From an uncultured bacterium (GTDB lineage: Bacteria > Actinomycetota > Coriobacteriia > Coriobacteriales > Coriobacteriaceae), in assembly GCA_905215765.1 (NCBI GenBank), contig CAJMRP010000081.1, positions 1 to 8,842 on the forward strand: DNA of 8,842 nt, given 5' to 3'. Position 1 is the first letter of the stretch. Each line of letters starts with the position of its first letter. Of the stretch, positions 1 to 6,434 are shown piece after piece. The notes beneath the pieces are model-generated. The model had not been told where the DNA came from. It made no database searches and saw only the letters and a list, made by a program, of their open reading frames with translations. Made by a program: the position numbers and the translations under genes.

Positions 1-592
1 GCCAGAACTCGTCGGTCTTGTACATGTCCACCCAGCTCTTGTACTGGTTCACATCGAGCGTGTCTGCGAATTCATGGGCAAGACGATATCCGTAATCCGC
101 ATACACCCAGGCGCAGGGGAGCACGGCCACGAGAATGTCGAGGATACCCTTGCCATAGGCGATGGAAAGGATGTTCGACGTGTACGCGCGGGCGAACGCC
201 GACTGGCGCACGTTGTTCATCTGCTCGTCGGTGATGCCGTAGCTGGCCAGATACGTGCGGTGCACGGTCGACTCCACATTCAACGCGCCGTTCTGCACGT
301 TGAGCATGAACGCCATGATCTCCGGATCGTCTGTTTTGGCCAGTCCCAAAGCATGCACTCTGGCGTAGTCGTTGAGATAACGGAAATCCTGCAGCAGATA
401 GAATGCGAACTTCTCGCGCGGCAGAGTGCCTTCGCCCAGTTCGCGGATGAACGGCTGCCTGTAGCCTTCCTCCCATACGAGGTCGGCGGCTTTGCGCAGC
501 CGCTGCGCGAATGGGGGAAGATTGGTTCGCGTGACGCCCTTCGAAGCGTCGAACGCGGAATCGGAATTGGTTACGGAAATCACATCAGCCAT
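1..592 (-). CDS. tenA: TenA-family aminopyrimidine aminohydrolase (thiaminase II), 3' end cut by window edge
   Basis: TenA proteins hydrolyse aminopyrimidine products of thiamine breakdown to HMP, which re-enters thiamine synthesis; some also cleave thiamine. I translated this frame by hand. It is open for 197 codons from ATG at 592 to the left edge, so about 20-30 C-terminal residues are missing. Family signatures seen are FIRELGEGTLP (48-58), KFAFYLLQDFRYLNDYAR (61-78), AYTSNIL (136-142) and LPCAWVY (158-164). D69, Y72, Y137 and C160 fit the usual active-site Asp, Tyr, Tyr and Cys; the C-terminal Glu lies outside the window. The start is fixed by GGGAGG at 602-607, nine bases upstream. A preceding ATG at 600 runs into a stop after six codons. 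The TPP riboswitch directly upstream supports a thiamine role. The ORF is easy to miss because it has no stop inside the window. Confidence 0.93.
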   Translation of the reverse strand, partial: MADVISVTNSDSAFDASKGVTRTNLPPFAQRLRKAADLVWEEGYRQPFIRELGEGTLPREKFAFYLLQDFRYLNDYARVHALGLAKTDDPEIMAFMLNVQNGALNVESTVHRTYLASYGITDEQMNNVRQSAFARAYTSNILSIAYGKGILDILVAVLPCAWVYADYGYRLAHEFADTLDVNQYKSWVDMYKTDEFW

Positions 593-598
593 ATGGCC

Positions 599-686
599 AT
601 GCCTCCCTACGCTGGTGTCAACCATCAGGTTCAAAGGGTTCGGACGTCCACGCCCATCTCAATCCGTCATACGGATTCCCCTGCAT
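599..686 (-). promoter_or_regulatory. TPP (THI-box) riboswitch controlling tenA
   Basis: Read on the minus strand, this matches the thiamine pyrophosphate aptamer. GGGG is followed by a hairpin (AATCCG / CGGATT), the conserved TGAGA, an optional extra stem (GGGCG / CGTCC with one G-U) and ACCC. Then come the nearly invariant TTTGAACCTGAT, a TGGT/ACCA stem and CAGCGTAGGGA. ATGC (683-686) can pair with GCAT (599-602) as part of P1. The tenA Shine-Dalgarno GGGAGG (602-607) lies inside or against this closing region, so TPP binding should hide it and repress translation. No intrinsic terminator follows the aptamer, which also favours translational control. Confidence 0.93.
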
Positions 687-695
687 ACGCGGTTC

Positions 696-724
696 ATTAT
701 GGCAAACAAGTTCGTGCCGTGCAA
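696..724 (-). promoter_or_regulatory. Candidate sigma70-type promoter for the riboswitch-tenA transcript
   Basis: On the minus strand, TTGCAC (719-724) and CATAAT (696-701) are separated by exactly 17 bp. The -10 box matches the consensus at five of six positions; the -35 box matches at three. The predicted start, near 689, would fall only a few bases before the first aptamer stem. That is the position expected for a riboswitch leader. Confidence 0.6.
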
Positions 725-810
725 GGTTCTGTCCATATTTGTCGCGGATTATGCCCGTGCTCGGCTCCATATCGAACATGGCCGATGTGTGGTTGAGGGC
801 CGGTGCAAGA

Positions 811-1839
811 ATGGAACGTATGACTGAAAAGCAAGTTGCGAAGAAGACCATCGAAAAGCTGGCTATCGTCGTGGTGACCTACAAGCGCCAGCAGCTGCTC
901 GCCACCCTGTTCGAATCCATCGAGAAGCTTACCGTCGCCCCGTGGCGCATCATCGTCGTGGACAACGAGCACAGTGACAAGACCCATGGCATGGTCGAAG
1001 AATTCAGCGCCAAGCTCACCGCGCAGTGGGGCACCACCGTGGCCGACCTGTCCGGCAACGAGAACCGTGTGGTCTACGCGCCGCAGACCGACAACCTCGG
1101 AGGCGCGGGCGGTTTCTCCGCAGGCGTGAAGAAGGCGTACGAGCTGGGTGCCGAATGGTTCTGGGTCATGGACGACGACGTCGCCGTCATGCCGGAAGGC
1201 ATCGAGCGCTTGGCCAAGTGGACCGATCGGCACGACGTGATTCAGGGAAGCCGCTACGACTATGATGGCGGTCCGTTCTACTGGCAGTACGATTTCATCG
1301 TCCCGCTCGGCATTCCGAACCCGATCGCACCGGCTGCGTTCGGCCTGGCTGGCTATCGCGTGATGGACACGTTGTGCTTCGAAGGCGGCCTGTTCCGCCG
1401 CAACATCGTCGAGAAGATCGGTCTGCCCGACCCGCGTTTCTTCATCTATTGGGACGACACGATGTACGGCTATCGTGCCAGCAAGGTCACCAATCCGATC
1501 GTCGTGCCCGACGTGGTGCTGCGCCGTACGCGCGAGATCGGCAATTGGGACATCGCCGGCGTGCGCCAGCTCAACTCCACTTCCGACATGAACCGCTACC
1601 ACATCATGCGCAACCGCGGCTATCTGGCCCGCTACATGCAGATTTACGGCGACTATCACCCTGTGCTGTTCCGTCTGGGCAACGCCGCGACCTTCTGCAA
1701 AGAGTTCATCCGCTTGGCTGCGGTCGACAAATGCTTTAAGACCGGTATTCCGGCGCTGCGCCGTGGCATGAAGGACGCCCGCAAGATCATCAAGGACCCC
1801 GACTGGAAGCCCATGCCGCCCATGAAGGACACCGAGTAA
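811..1839 (+). CDS. GT2 family glycosyltransferase, galactofuranosyltransferase (GlfT)-like
   Basis: Predicted cytoplasmic or membrane-associated sugar transferase of the GT-A fold, using a nucleotide-activated sugar to build a cell-surface glycan. Over 342 residues it shows the GT2 N-terminus AIVVVTYKRQQLL (18-30), a nucleotide-binding strand WRIIVVDN (45-52), NLGGAGGFSAG (95-105), the metal-binding DDD (121-123) and the late motif WDDTMYGYR (214-222), which probably holds the catalytic Asp. This NLGGxGG / DDD / WDD combination is typical of GlfT1/GlfT2-like and rhamnosyl-type transferases. The late motif usually has an acid two residues after WDD; here it is Met. No membrane segment is obvious. 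The start at 811 is chosen for GAGGG at 795-799; ATG at 820 is an alternative, and the frame is open back to 739. It is divergent from tenA. Donor and acceptor cannot be told from sequence. Confidence 0.85.
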   Translation: MERMTEKQVAKKTIEKLAIVVVTYKRQQLLATLFESIEKLTVAPWRIIVVDNEHSDKTHGMVEEFSAKLTAQWGTTVADLSGNENRVVYAPQTDNLGGAGGFSAGVKKAYELGAEWFWVMDDDVAVMPEGIERLAKWTDRHDVIQGSRYDYDGGPFYWQYDFIVPLGIPNPIAPAAFGLAGYRVMDTLCFEGGLFRRNIVEKIGLPDPRFFIYWDDTMYGYRASKVTNPIVVPDVVLRRTREIGNWDIAGVRQLNSTSDMNRYHIMRNRGYLARYMQIYGDYHPVLFRLGNAATFCKEFIRLAAVDKCFKTGIPALRRGMKDARKIIKDPDWKPMPPMKDTE

Positions 1840-1863
1840 CGGAAGCCGGAAACACCTCGGCGC

Positions 1864-3660
1864 TTAAAGCCGCTGGCACACCGTAGCCACATGCTGCCCA
1901 TCAAAACCGAACCCCCAGCGCATGCGACCCACGCCGGGGCGCGGTACACGGATTTCGTCGATGCCGTCGCGCTCTATGTCGAGTAGTGACTGCACGGCCA
2001 GCAATTCCAGTCCCAGCGCATCCACATCGGGGTCATACATCAAGTTAATCGTTATCAGCGGGCGCTCGTCCAGCATGCCAATCGTATCTGCTACGTCGAA
2101 CACAGCACCCGTAGGGAAAACCTGGATGTCCCAGCGACCTGCGCCACACTTTCGCCTCGAGGCAGGATTGGCATAGCCCGGTAAGCCAAAGCAGAGCCCC
2201 TGCAAGAGCAGATGATATGGCAGCGGCTTATCTGGGTCGGTCTCACAGATTCCCGCATCCCCCAGGATGCGGCTTAGCGCCCGCCTCACGGTATCCTCGT
2301 TCCCACGGCACAGCCCGTCGCGAAACGCATCGACGTCTCGAACGTCCTCGGCAGCACACTCAAACCACTCAATAATCACCAGACGCAAGGCCTGGCGAAG
2401 CTCATTATTGGGCAACCGCAGAGCACGGAGACGACCACCATGCTCCGGCTCCTCAATCATATCCGTCGTCAGGAAACCGGACAGATACAGCGCCGTCCAC
2501 ATGCCATCGTCAGGCGAGACATCTGGCTCTGCAGCGCCCAAACAAAGCGGGACCTCAGCGCACCCATGGGCCTCGAGCAAATCAAAGAAGACCGAAAGGC
2601 GGTCGAGATTCCACCCGGCAACTACCCTACTCAGGCAATCGGCATATCCATACAGATCGGCACGCACAGGCGCCGTGCAGCCTCGGTCCAGAAAACCGAT
2701 CACACGCTCTGGACTCGAGCAATAGGCCCTGCCAAACCGATACCCCTCGAGCCATTCACGCGCATCATCAAGGTATTCCTCGCGCCCAGCATGATTCAAC
2801 AGAGCCTGGACCTCGGCATCCGAAAAGCCGAACCAACGATCACACAACGCCGACAGCGGCGTCGTCAGACAATACGAGCAGCCGCGCGAAGAAAGCGCCG
2901 CTTCGGCAGGACCGGGACACTCCCCCATCAGACACGTCAGCCGCAACGAATCGCGCGCAGTGGCAATGGCGTCAAACAGCACACGGTCAAGTAGTTCTGC
3001 CGGATCGGCGTCGGAAGCGTCCCTCGCGCTCGCACGGCGAGACCACGCCGCATCGTACCCATCAACGAGCAATACAACCTGCTCATCGCAGGCAATCTCC
3101 AGCAGCTCTATGAGCACACCGAGCACAGAGTCAACCTCGTCCGCGCTCGCTACGCCACGCGCAACGCGTTCGATGTGACGCACCTTATCTCGCGCTAAAT
3201 CCGGAGCCCCCAAGAGCGCCAACAAGCGAGCGCACTCGCCCGAAAGGACATCGCGCACGACGTCGGCAACAGCGGCGCCACGCCTCGCAGCACCAGAAAA
3301 GTCCAGCGATATCACCGGATAGCAAGCATACTCGTCCCGATAGCGCCCGCCGTCCGCATCCCAAATCTGAGCATCGGCAAACAAACGCTGACCAGAGCGA
3401 TCGACCGCTGGACGCTCCAGAAAAGCCCTGAGCATCGACAAGTTCATGCTCTTGCCAAAACCCTCGGGTCGACAGCACACCACAACGGACGCGTCGCAGT
3501 CCAACACATCGGCAATAAACATGGTCTTGTCAACCAGCATGCAGCAACCAAGGGCCTCCGCATAGTCGTGCATGCCAATGGGCAAAACCGCATCGTCGGC
3601 ACAGCCGATCAAGCGCACGCCAAAGCCAGCAGTACAATCAACATTTGCCTGTTCAGACAC
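1864..3660 (-). CDS. AAA-ATPase-like / PD-(D/E)XK-type protein with degenerate active sites
   Basis: A 598-residue protein whose function is unknown. The N-terminus matches the AAA-ATPase-like family (PF09820 type): LPIGMHDYAE (26-35), VDKTMFIADVL (43-53), a P-loop-like RPEGFGKS (64-71), NLSMLRAFLE (73-82) and VVLLVDGYDAAW (195-206). Middle landmarks are WTALYLSGFLT (388-398) and LRLPNNELR (414-422). The C-terminus matches the DUF1703/PF08011-type nuclease domain: PYHLLLQGL (481-489) and GRWDIQVFP (508-516). Key residues have changed: the family's usual RPRRFGK(T/S) is RPEGFGKS, the Walker B DEYD is DGYD, and the nuclease E-x-K strand reads LITINLMYD (535-543). It has 26 Cys (about 4 percent), unusually many. 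The frame is open to GTG at 3792, but that codon sits in the upstream terminator's T tract. AGGGGG at 3670-3675 supports GTG at 3660 or TTG at 3663. It converges on the GT gene across 24 bp. Confidence 0.8.
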   Translation of the reverse strand: MSEQANVDCTAGFGVRLIGCADDAVLPIGMHDYAEALGCCMLVDKTMFIADVLDCDASVVVCCRPEGFGKSMNLSMLRAFLERPAVDRSGQRLFADAQIWDADGGRYRDEYACYPVISLDFSGAARRGAAVADVVRDVLSGECARLLALLGAPDLARDKVRHIERVARGVASADEVDSVLGVLIELLEIACDEQVVLLVDGYDAAWSRRASARDASDADPAELLDRVLFDAIATARDSLRLTCLMGECPGPAEAALSSRGCSYCLTTPLSALCDRWFGFSDAEVQALLNHAGREEYLDDAREWLEGYRFGRAYCSSPERVIGFLDRGCTAPVRADLYGYADCLSRVVAGWNLDRLSVFFDLLEAHGCAEVPLCLGAAEPDVSPDDGMWTALYLSGFLTTDMIEEPEHGGRLRALRLPNNELRQALRLVIIEWFECAAEDVRDVDAFRDGLCRGNEDTVRRALSRILGDAGICETDPDKPLPYHLLLQGLCFGLPGYANPASRRKCGAGRWDIQVFPTGAVFDVADTIGMLDERPLITINLMYDPDVDALGLELLAVQSLLDIERDGIDEIRVPRPGVGRMRWGFGFDGQHVATVCQRL

Positions 3661-3792
3661 CAAAACGTTCCCCCTAAATCGCAACACGATGCCAATTGTA
3701 ATGACCGCCTCGCGCGTACCGACGACGCCGCGCGAACATATCGGGCAACGGTAGCAACAAGAGGTATGAGGGGGCATAACTAATCGTTGCAC

Positions 3793-3830
3793 AACAAAAC
3801 GGGGCCCAATGTATTCGCACCGGACCCCGT
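3793..3830 (-). terminator. Rho-independent terminator after the surface-protein gene
   Basis: On the minus strand, ACGGGGTCC (3822-3830) pairs with GGGCCCCGT (3799-3807) around a 14-base loop, giving nine base pairs with one G-U. A T-rich tail (TTTGTT) follows. On the plus strand the same pair would be a C-A mismatch, so the hairpin fits minus-strand transcription. It lies 33 bases past the stop codon at 3863. Confidence 0.85.
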
Positions 3831-3862
3831 CCCAACTCTTTAGTTATCTAGCAACCAAGAGG

Positions 3863-5641
3863 CTACTCCTCCGAGCCGTCCTCCCCAGAAGCTTTCTTCT
3901 GCTGATCGAGCTTATGCTTACCACTTACGATAGACGTAGCGCCCAGTGTGGCCAAGCTCGCACTGGCAAGGCTCGCCATAACGATAAGGTCGCCCGTCTT
4001 GGGCATGTTACCGCCAGATGACTTGGTCGTTGTAGTCGTCGTGGTTGTAGTGGTCACCGTCTTGGAGTCATTTTGCTCTTGGGCCTGGTTGTCAGCACCG
4101 CTCTTGTCGTCGTCTTCGGGCTGTTTCTTTTCGCCCTCGGTCTTGCTCTCGTCCTTCTTCTGAGCAGATTTGTCGTCCTTCTCCTCAGAGCTAGAACCCT
4201 TATCAGATTCGGTCTTCTCGGAAGCCTTGTCCTTGGAGTCGCCCTTTGCGGCCTCGGTCTTTTCCGTGGAAACCTGATCAGAGTTGTCCTTGTTCTGGGC
4301 CGAGCCGTTATTGACGCCAGCCATCAGCGAAGAACCCAGCGTAGAACCAAGCTGCTCGGAGAAAGAAGGCTTCTTGTCCGGCGAAGCAACGGGAGCGTCC
4401 GGCGCTTTATTCGAGTCGTCCTTGGAAGCATCGGAATCAGGGGTTGCGTCAGAGCCGGAGCCGTTGTTAGAGCCGGTGTCAATGAACGAATCGCTCGAGC
4501 CGGTGGATGAGTTAGAGGTGTCAGCGCCGGTCGAACCAGAAGCGTCGCTGTCCGTATTGCCGGCAGAGCTTGAAGGCGAATCGCCCGCAGCAGAGCCGTT
4601 CGAATCGGAGCCGTTCGAGGTAGAGCCGTCGTTGGTAGTGCCACCAGCAGAGCCATTACCGTCAGCATCGGTCGAGGGCGCATCCATCCTGTCATCGTTG
4701 GCATCGTCACTCGAGTCGTCATTCGAATCAGGTGTCGGCGAGGGCGCCGGTGTGGGCTCGGGCTGCACGGGCGTCGCGGCGGCAGCCTCGTCCTCAGCGA
4801 TATAAACCAAGCAGTCCTTTAGCTCGTTGCGGTAGCGGTTCTTCCAGCCCTCGTGGTACTGGGGCTGGCTTGCATACCTGGTCGCCACGTTATTGACCAC
4901 GCTGTTGGAAAGCGCCGTCACAAACTCGCGGTCGGACATATCGTTGGAAAGATTCGCCCAGCGGAAAAAGTCCCTGCAGCCACCAGTGCCGCACATGTTG
5001 GTAATGCTCCACACCATGCCCTTGACGCAATCGGCGCGGCCCGAAATATCAATACCCAGGCCGCTCTTGAGCCACGCCTCGGTCACCGCATAGTACGAGT
5101 TGTACGCATACGCATCCTGCAGAGCCGAAAACTCAGCAGGATCGGTGTTATAAGCATCCTGGAAGGCCTCCTGTGCAATACGGCCCAGCTCGGTAAGCTG
5201 GCCGTTCTCGTACATGGCATTGCTCGCGTTGGAAATCTCGCTGCCGCGATCAATCGCATCCTTGAGCATGCCGTATTTTTCGGGGCTGTAGTTGTAGACC
5301 TGCTTCATAAACGGGATGAGCGACCAACGACGGTCGAACTGGTAATAGCCCAGCGCGTTGTAGCCGTCACCATACGAAAAGCCCTGGTTATAGTTGCCAT
5401 GGCTCTCATATTTGGTGAAGTACTTCATCTCGGGAGTCACGTTGACAAACGAGACACCCTGAACCGACCTCAACACGCCCGAGAAGGACTGCTGGGTGTA
5501 GAGACCCTTATCGATATCGGTGGCATCCGAGGCAACGCCCGGCGTGGGCTCCTCGGCAGCGGCGGGTGCCGGCGCGGAAACGGCGCCAAACGAAAGCGCC
5601 AACGTCAGGCCCGCGACAATAGCAGAATGCTTGGGCTGCAT
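3863..5641 (-). CDS. Sortase-anchored surface protein with lysozyme-like (VgrG-related) domain
   Basis: A 592-residue exported protein. Residues 1-29 form a signal peptide: a short basic start, a hydrophobic core (AIVAGLTLALSFGAVSA) and a likely Ala-rich cleavage site. About 50-285 is a globular domain with FVNVTPEMKYFTKYESHGNYN (65-85) and GYNALGYYQFD (93-103). The spacing of E79 to a Gly-Tyr-Tyr-Gln-Phe strand resembles lysozyme-like VgrG-related or transglycosylase folds, so E79 is a candidate catalytic acid; this is inference. C205, C217, C222 and C277 could form disulfides. About 290-545 is a low-complexity linker, Ser/Gly/Asn/Asp-rich first and Lys/Glu/Asp-rich later, ending in ten Thr. 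MPKTG (546-550; DNA 3992-4006), 23 hydrophobic residues and a charged tail form a variant LPXTG sorting signal. GGAGG five bases before the ATG supports the start. Likely role: wall-bound peptidoglycan hydrolase or binder. Confidence 0.85.
   Translation of the reverse strand: MQPKHSAIVAGLTLALSFGAVSAPAPAAAEEPTPGVASDATDIDKGLYTQQSFSGVLRSVQGVSFVNVTPEMKYFTKYESHGNYNQGFSYGDGYNALGYYQFDRRWSLIPFMKQVYNYSPEKYGMLKDAIDRGSEISNASNAMYENGQLTELGRIAQEAFQDAYNTDPAEFSALQDAYAYNSYYAVTEAWLKSGLGIDISGRADCVKGMVWSITNMCGTGGCRDFFRWANLSNDMSDREFVTALSNSVVNNVATRYASQPQYHEGWKNRYRNELKDCLVYIAEDEAAAATPVQPEPTPAPSPTPDSNDDSSDDANDDRMDAPSTDADGNGSAGGTTNDGSTSNGSDSNGSAAGDSPSSSAGNTDSDASGSTGADTSNSSTGSSDSFIDTGSNNGSGSDATPDSDASKDDSNKAPDAPVASPDKKPSFSEQLGSTLGSSLMAGVNNGSAQNKDNSDQVSTEKTEAAKGDSKDKASEKTESDKGSSSEEKDDKSAQKKDESKTEGEKKQPEDDDKSGADNQAQEQNDSKTVTTTTTTTTTTKSSGGNMPKTGDLIVMASLASASLATLGATSIVSGKHKLDQQKKASGEDGSEE
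4593..4637 (-). repeat. Three imperfect 15-bp tandem repeats in the surface-protein linker
   Basis: Three consecutive 15-bp units begin at 4593, 4608 and 4623, each starting GAGCCG on the plus strand. The first two share GAGCCGTTCGA. On the coding strand each unit encodes a five-residue Ser/Asn/Gly/Asp-type block, so copy-number change would leave the frame intact. More diverged GAGCCG-containing units lie between about 4450 and 4505. Confidence 0.6.
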
Positions 5642-5711
5642 AAGATCCTCCCTGCATTGGTGTAGTTAAAGTTCAGTTTGCAAAGATAAAAATAAGTATT
5701 GCAGCTCGCCC

Positions 5712-5752
5712 GTTGTTGCACAACAACCCCTCGGTAAACGGCAACAACCCTC
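5712..5752. promoter_or_regulatory. Inverted and direct GTTGTTG repeats upstream of the surface-protein gene
   Basis: GTTGTTG-CA-CAACAAC (5712-5727) is an inverted repeat with perfect 7-bp arms and a 2-bp centre. Read on the minus strand, GAGGGTTGTTG (ending near 5741) and GAGGGGTTGTTG (ending near 5720) form a direct repeat about 21 bp apart, two helical turns. No T tract follows the hairpin, so a terminator is unlikely. Its position between the Rrf2 stop and the surface-protein start suggests a repressor or activator site. Confidence 0.4.
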
Positions 5753-5780
5753 CGCGAAATCTTAAGGAATTGCGCTCAAC

Positions 5781-6212
5781 CTACAGCTTAATGTCAAAGT
5801 TGATCTCGGGGACGGCGGCCAGGTCGGCCAACGTCACGCCGTCGACGTACTTTTCGATCACGTCGTCCAAACCGCGCCAGAACTTGACGGTCGAGCACAA
5901 ATCGCTGCGGGTGCAGCTATTGTCGATGCCGTCGCACGCCACGGGCGCCGTGCTGCCCTCGACGGCGCGCAGGATGTCACCCGCACGTACCTCGGAGGGA
6001 TCCTTGGCCATCATGTAGCCGCCGCCCTTGCCGCGCACGCTCTTAAGCAGGCCCGCCTTCATAAGCGGACGGACCAGCTGTTCCAGATACTTTTGCGAGA
6101 TATGCTCGCGGTCGGCAACCTCGCGCAGGGCAATCTTGCCCTCGGCGTCGCCCAGCGCCGCGATATAGATCATCAGCCGGAGGGCATAGCGGCCCTTGGA
6201 AGAAATGAGCAT
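5781..6212 (-). CDS. Rrf2-family Fe-S-type transcriptional regulator, probable suf regulator
   Basis: A 143-residue winged-helix regulator. MLISSKGRYALRLMIYIA (1-18) is the classic Rrf2 opening. The helix-turn-helix covers IALREVADREHISQKYLEQLV (27-47), followed by the wing LLKSVRGKGGGYMMAKDPSEV (55-75). C93, C100 and C106 form a Cx6Cx5C group where IscR and NsrR have Cx5Cx5C, so a bound Fe-S cluster is likely but the first gap is one residue longer. Start: ATG at 6212 with GGGAGGG at 6218-6224. The frame extends to 6263, but that extension runs through an inverted repeat and lacks family similarity. The gene is divergent from sufC, the usual place for a local Fe-S regulator in the IscR/SufR style. 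It probably represses suf and itself when clusters are plentiful; this is inferred from context. Confidence 0.9.
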   Translation of the reverse strand: MLISSKGRYALRLMIYIAALGDAEGKIALREVADREHISQKYLEQLVRPLMKAGLLKSVRGKGGGYMMAKDPSEVRAGDILRAVEGSTAPVACDGIDNSCTRSDLCSTVKFWRGLDDVIEKYVDGVTLADLAAVPEINFDIKL

Positions 6213-6232
6213 ACCTACCCTCCCATCGTTGC

Positions 6233-6262
6233 TGGGACAAAATACAAGAAGTGTTTGTCCCA
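6233..6262. promoter_or_regulatory. Perfect inverted repeat TGGGACAAA-12-TTTGTCCCA, candidate operator of the Rrf2 gene
   Basis: Both 9-bp arms are perfect (6233-6241 and 6254-6262) with a 12-bp spacer. A third copy of the core TGTCCCA lies at 6300-6306, exactly 44 bp from the one at 6256-6262 and in the same orientation; on the minus strand both sit in AGATKTGGGACA. The repeat ends about 20 bp upstream of the Rrf2 start codon. It has no T tract on either strand to make it a terminator, so an autoregulatory operator is the best reading. Confidence 0.5.
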
Positions 6263-6326
6263 AATCTTATGCACGCGGGGCAAACAAACCTGATTATTAT
6301 GTCCCACATCTGAAAAGTCGAGTGGA

Positions 6327-6371
6327 TTAGTCGGGTTTTCCCTTGACTAACGCCGAACCCATAGTAACTTT
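6327..6371 (+). promoter_or_regulatory. Candidate suf promoter with inverted repeat overlapping the -35 box
   Basis: TTGACT (6343-6348) matches a -35 box at five of six positions. A weak -10 such as TAACTT (6365-6370) follows with a 16-bp spacer. TTAGTC (6327-6332) and GACTAA (6345-6350) form a perfect 6-bp inverted repeat with a 12-bp spacer, and the right arm covers the -35 box. A protein bound here would block RNA polymerase. The GACTA/TAGTC words recall IscR-type sites, though the arms are arranged differently. Confidence 0.45.
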
Positions 6372-6434
6372 ATTCCGAGAAGATTCCTAGGGTTTCGTAC
6401 ACCTATGAGTACACCATATACAGAGAGGAACAGC

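Noticed and set aside
74..796. 240-codon open frame on the plus strand
   Set aside because: It runs through tenA, the riboswitch and the promoter on the opposite strand; the TenA translation and THI element are far better supported.
697..1659. 320-codon open frame on the minus strand opposite the GT gene
   Set aside because: Val/His/Asp-rich translation without motifs, overlapping tenA's promoter; it is the mirror of a GC-rich GT2 gene with all motifs intact.
2440..2994. Plus-strand open frames of 150-184 codons within the AAA-like gene
   Set aside because: Arg/Ser/Pro-rich translations with no family features; the minus-strand frame carries the full run of family motifs.
3661..3792. N-terminal extension of the AAA-like protein containing CCYRCPIC, a possible zinc knuckle
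   Set aside because: The extension would start in the T tract of the upstream terminator and has no ribosome site; AGGGGG points to a start at 3660 or 3663.
4284..4805. Plus-strand 173-codon Ser/Glu/Pro-rich frame
   Set aside because: Antisense shadow of the repetitive Ser/Asp linker of the surface protein; repeated codons automatically give an open low-complexity frame.
5712..5727. GTTGTTG/CAACAAC hairpin as a terminator for the Rrf2 gene
   Set aside because: The loop is only 2-4 bases and no T tract follows on the minus strand; an operator-like palindrome is more plausible.
6213..6263. Upstream start for the Rrf2 regulator at 6263
   Set aside because: The added 17 residues do not resemble the family and are encoded by the inverted-repeat region; ATG at 6212 has a good ribosome site and begins the conserved MLISSKGRYAL.
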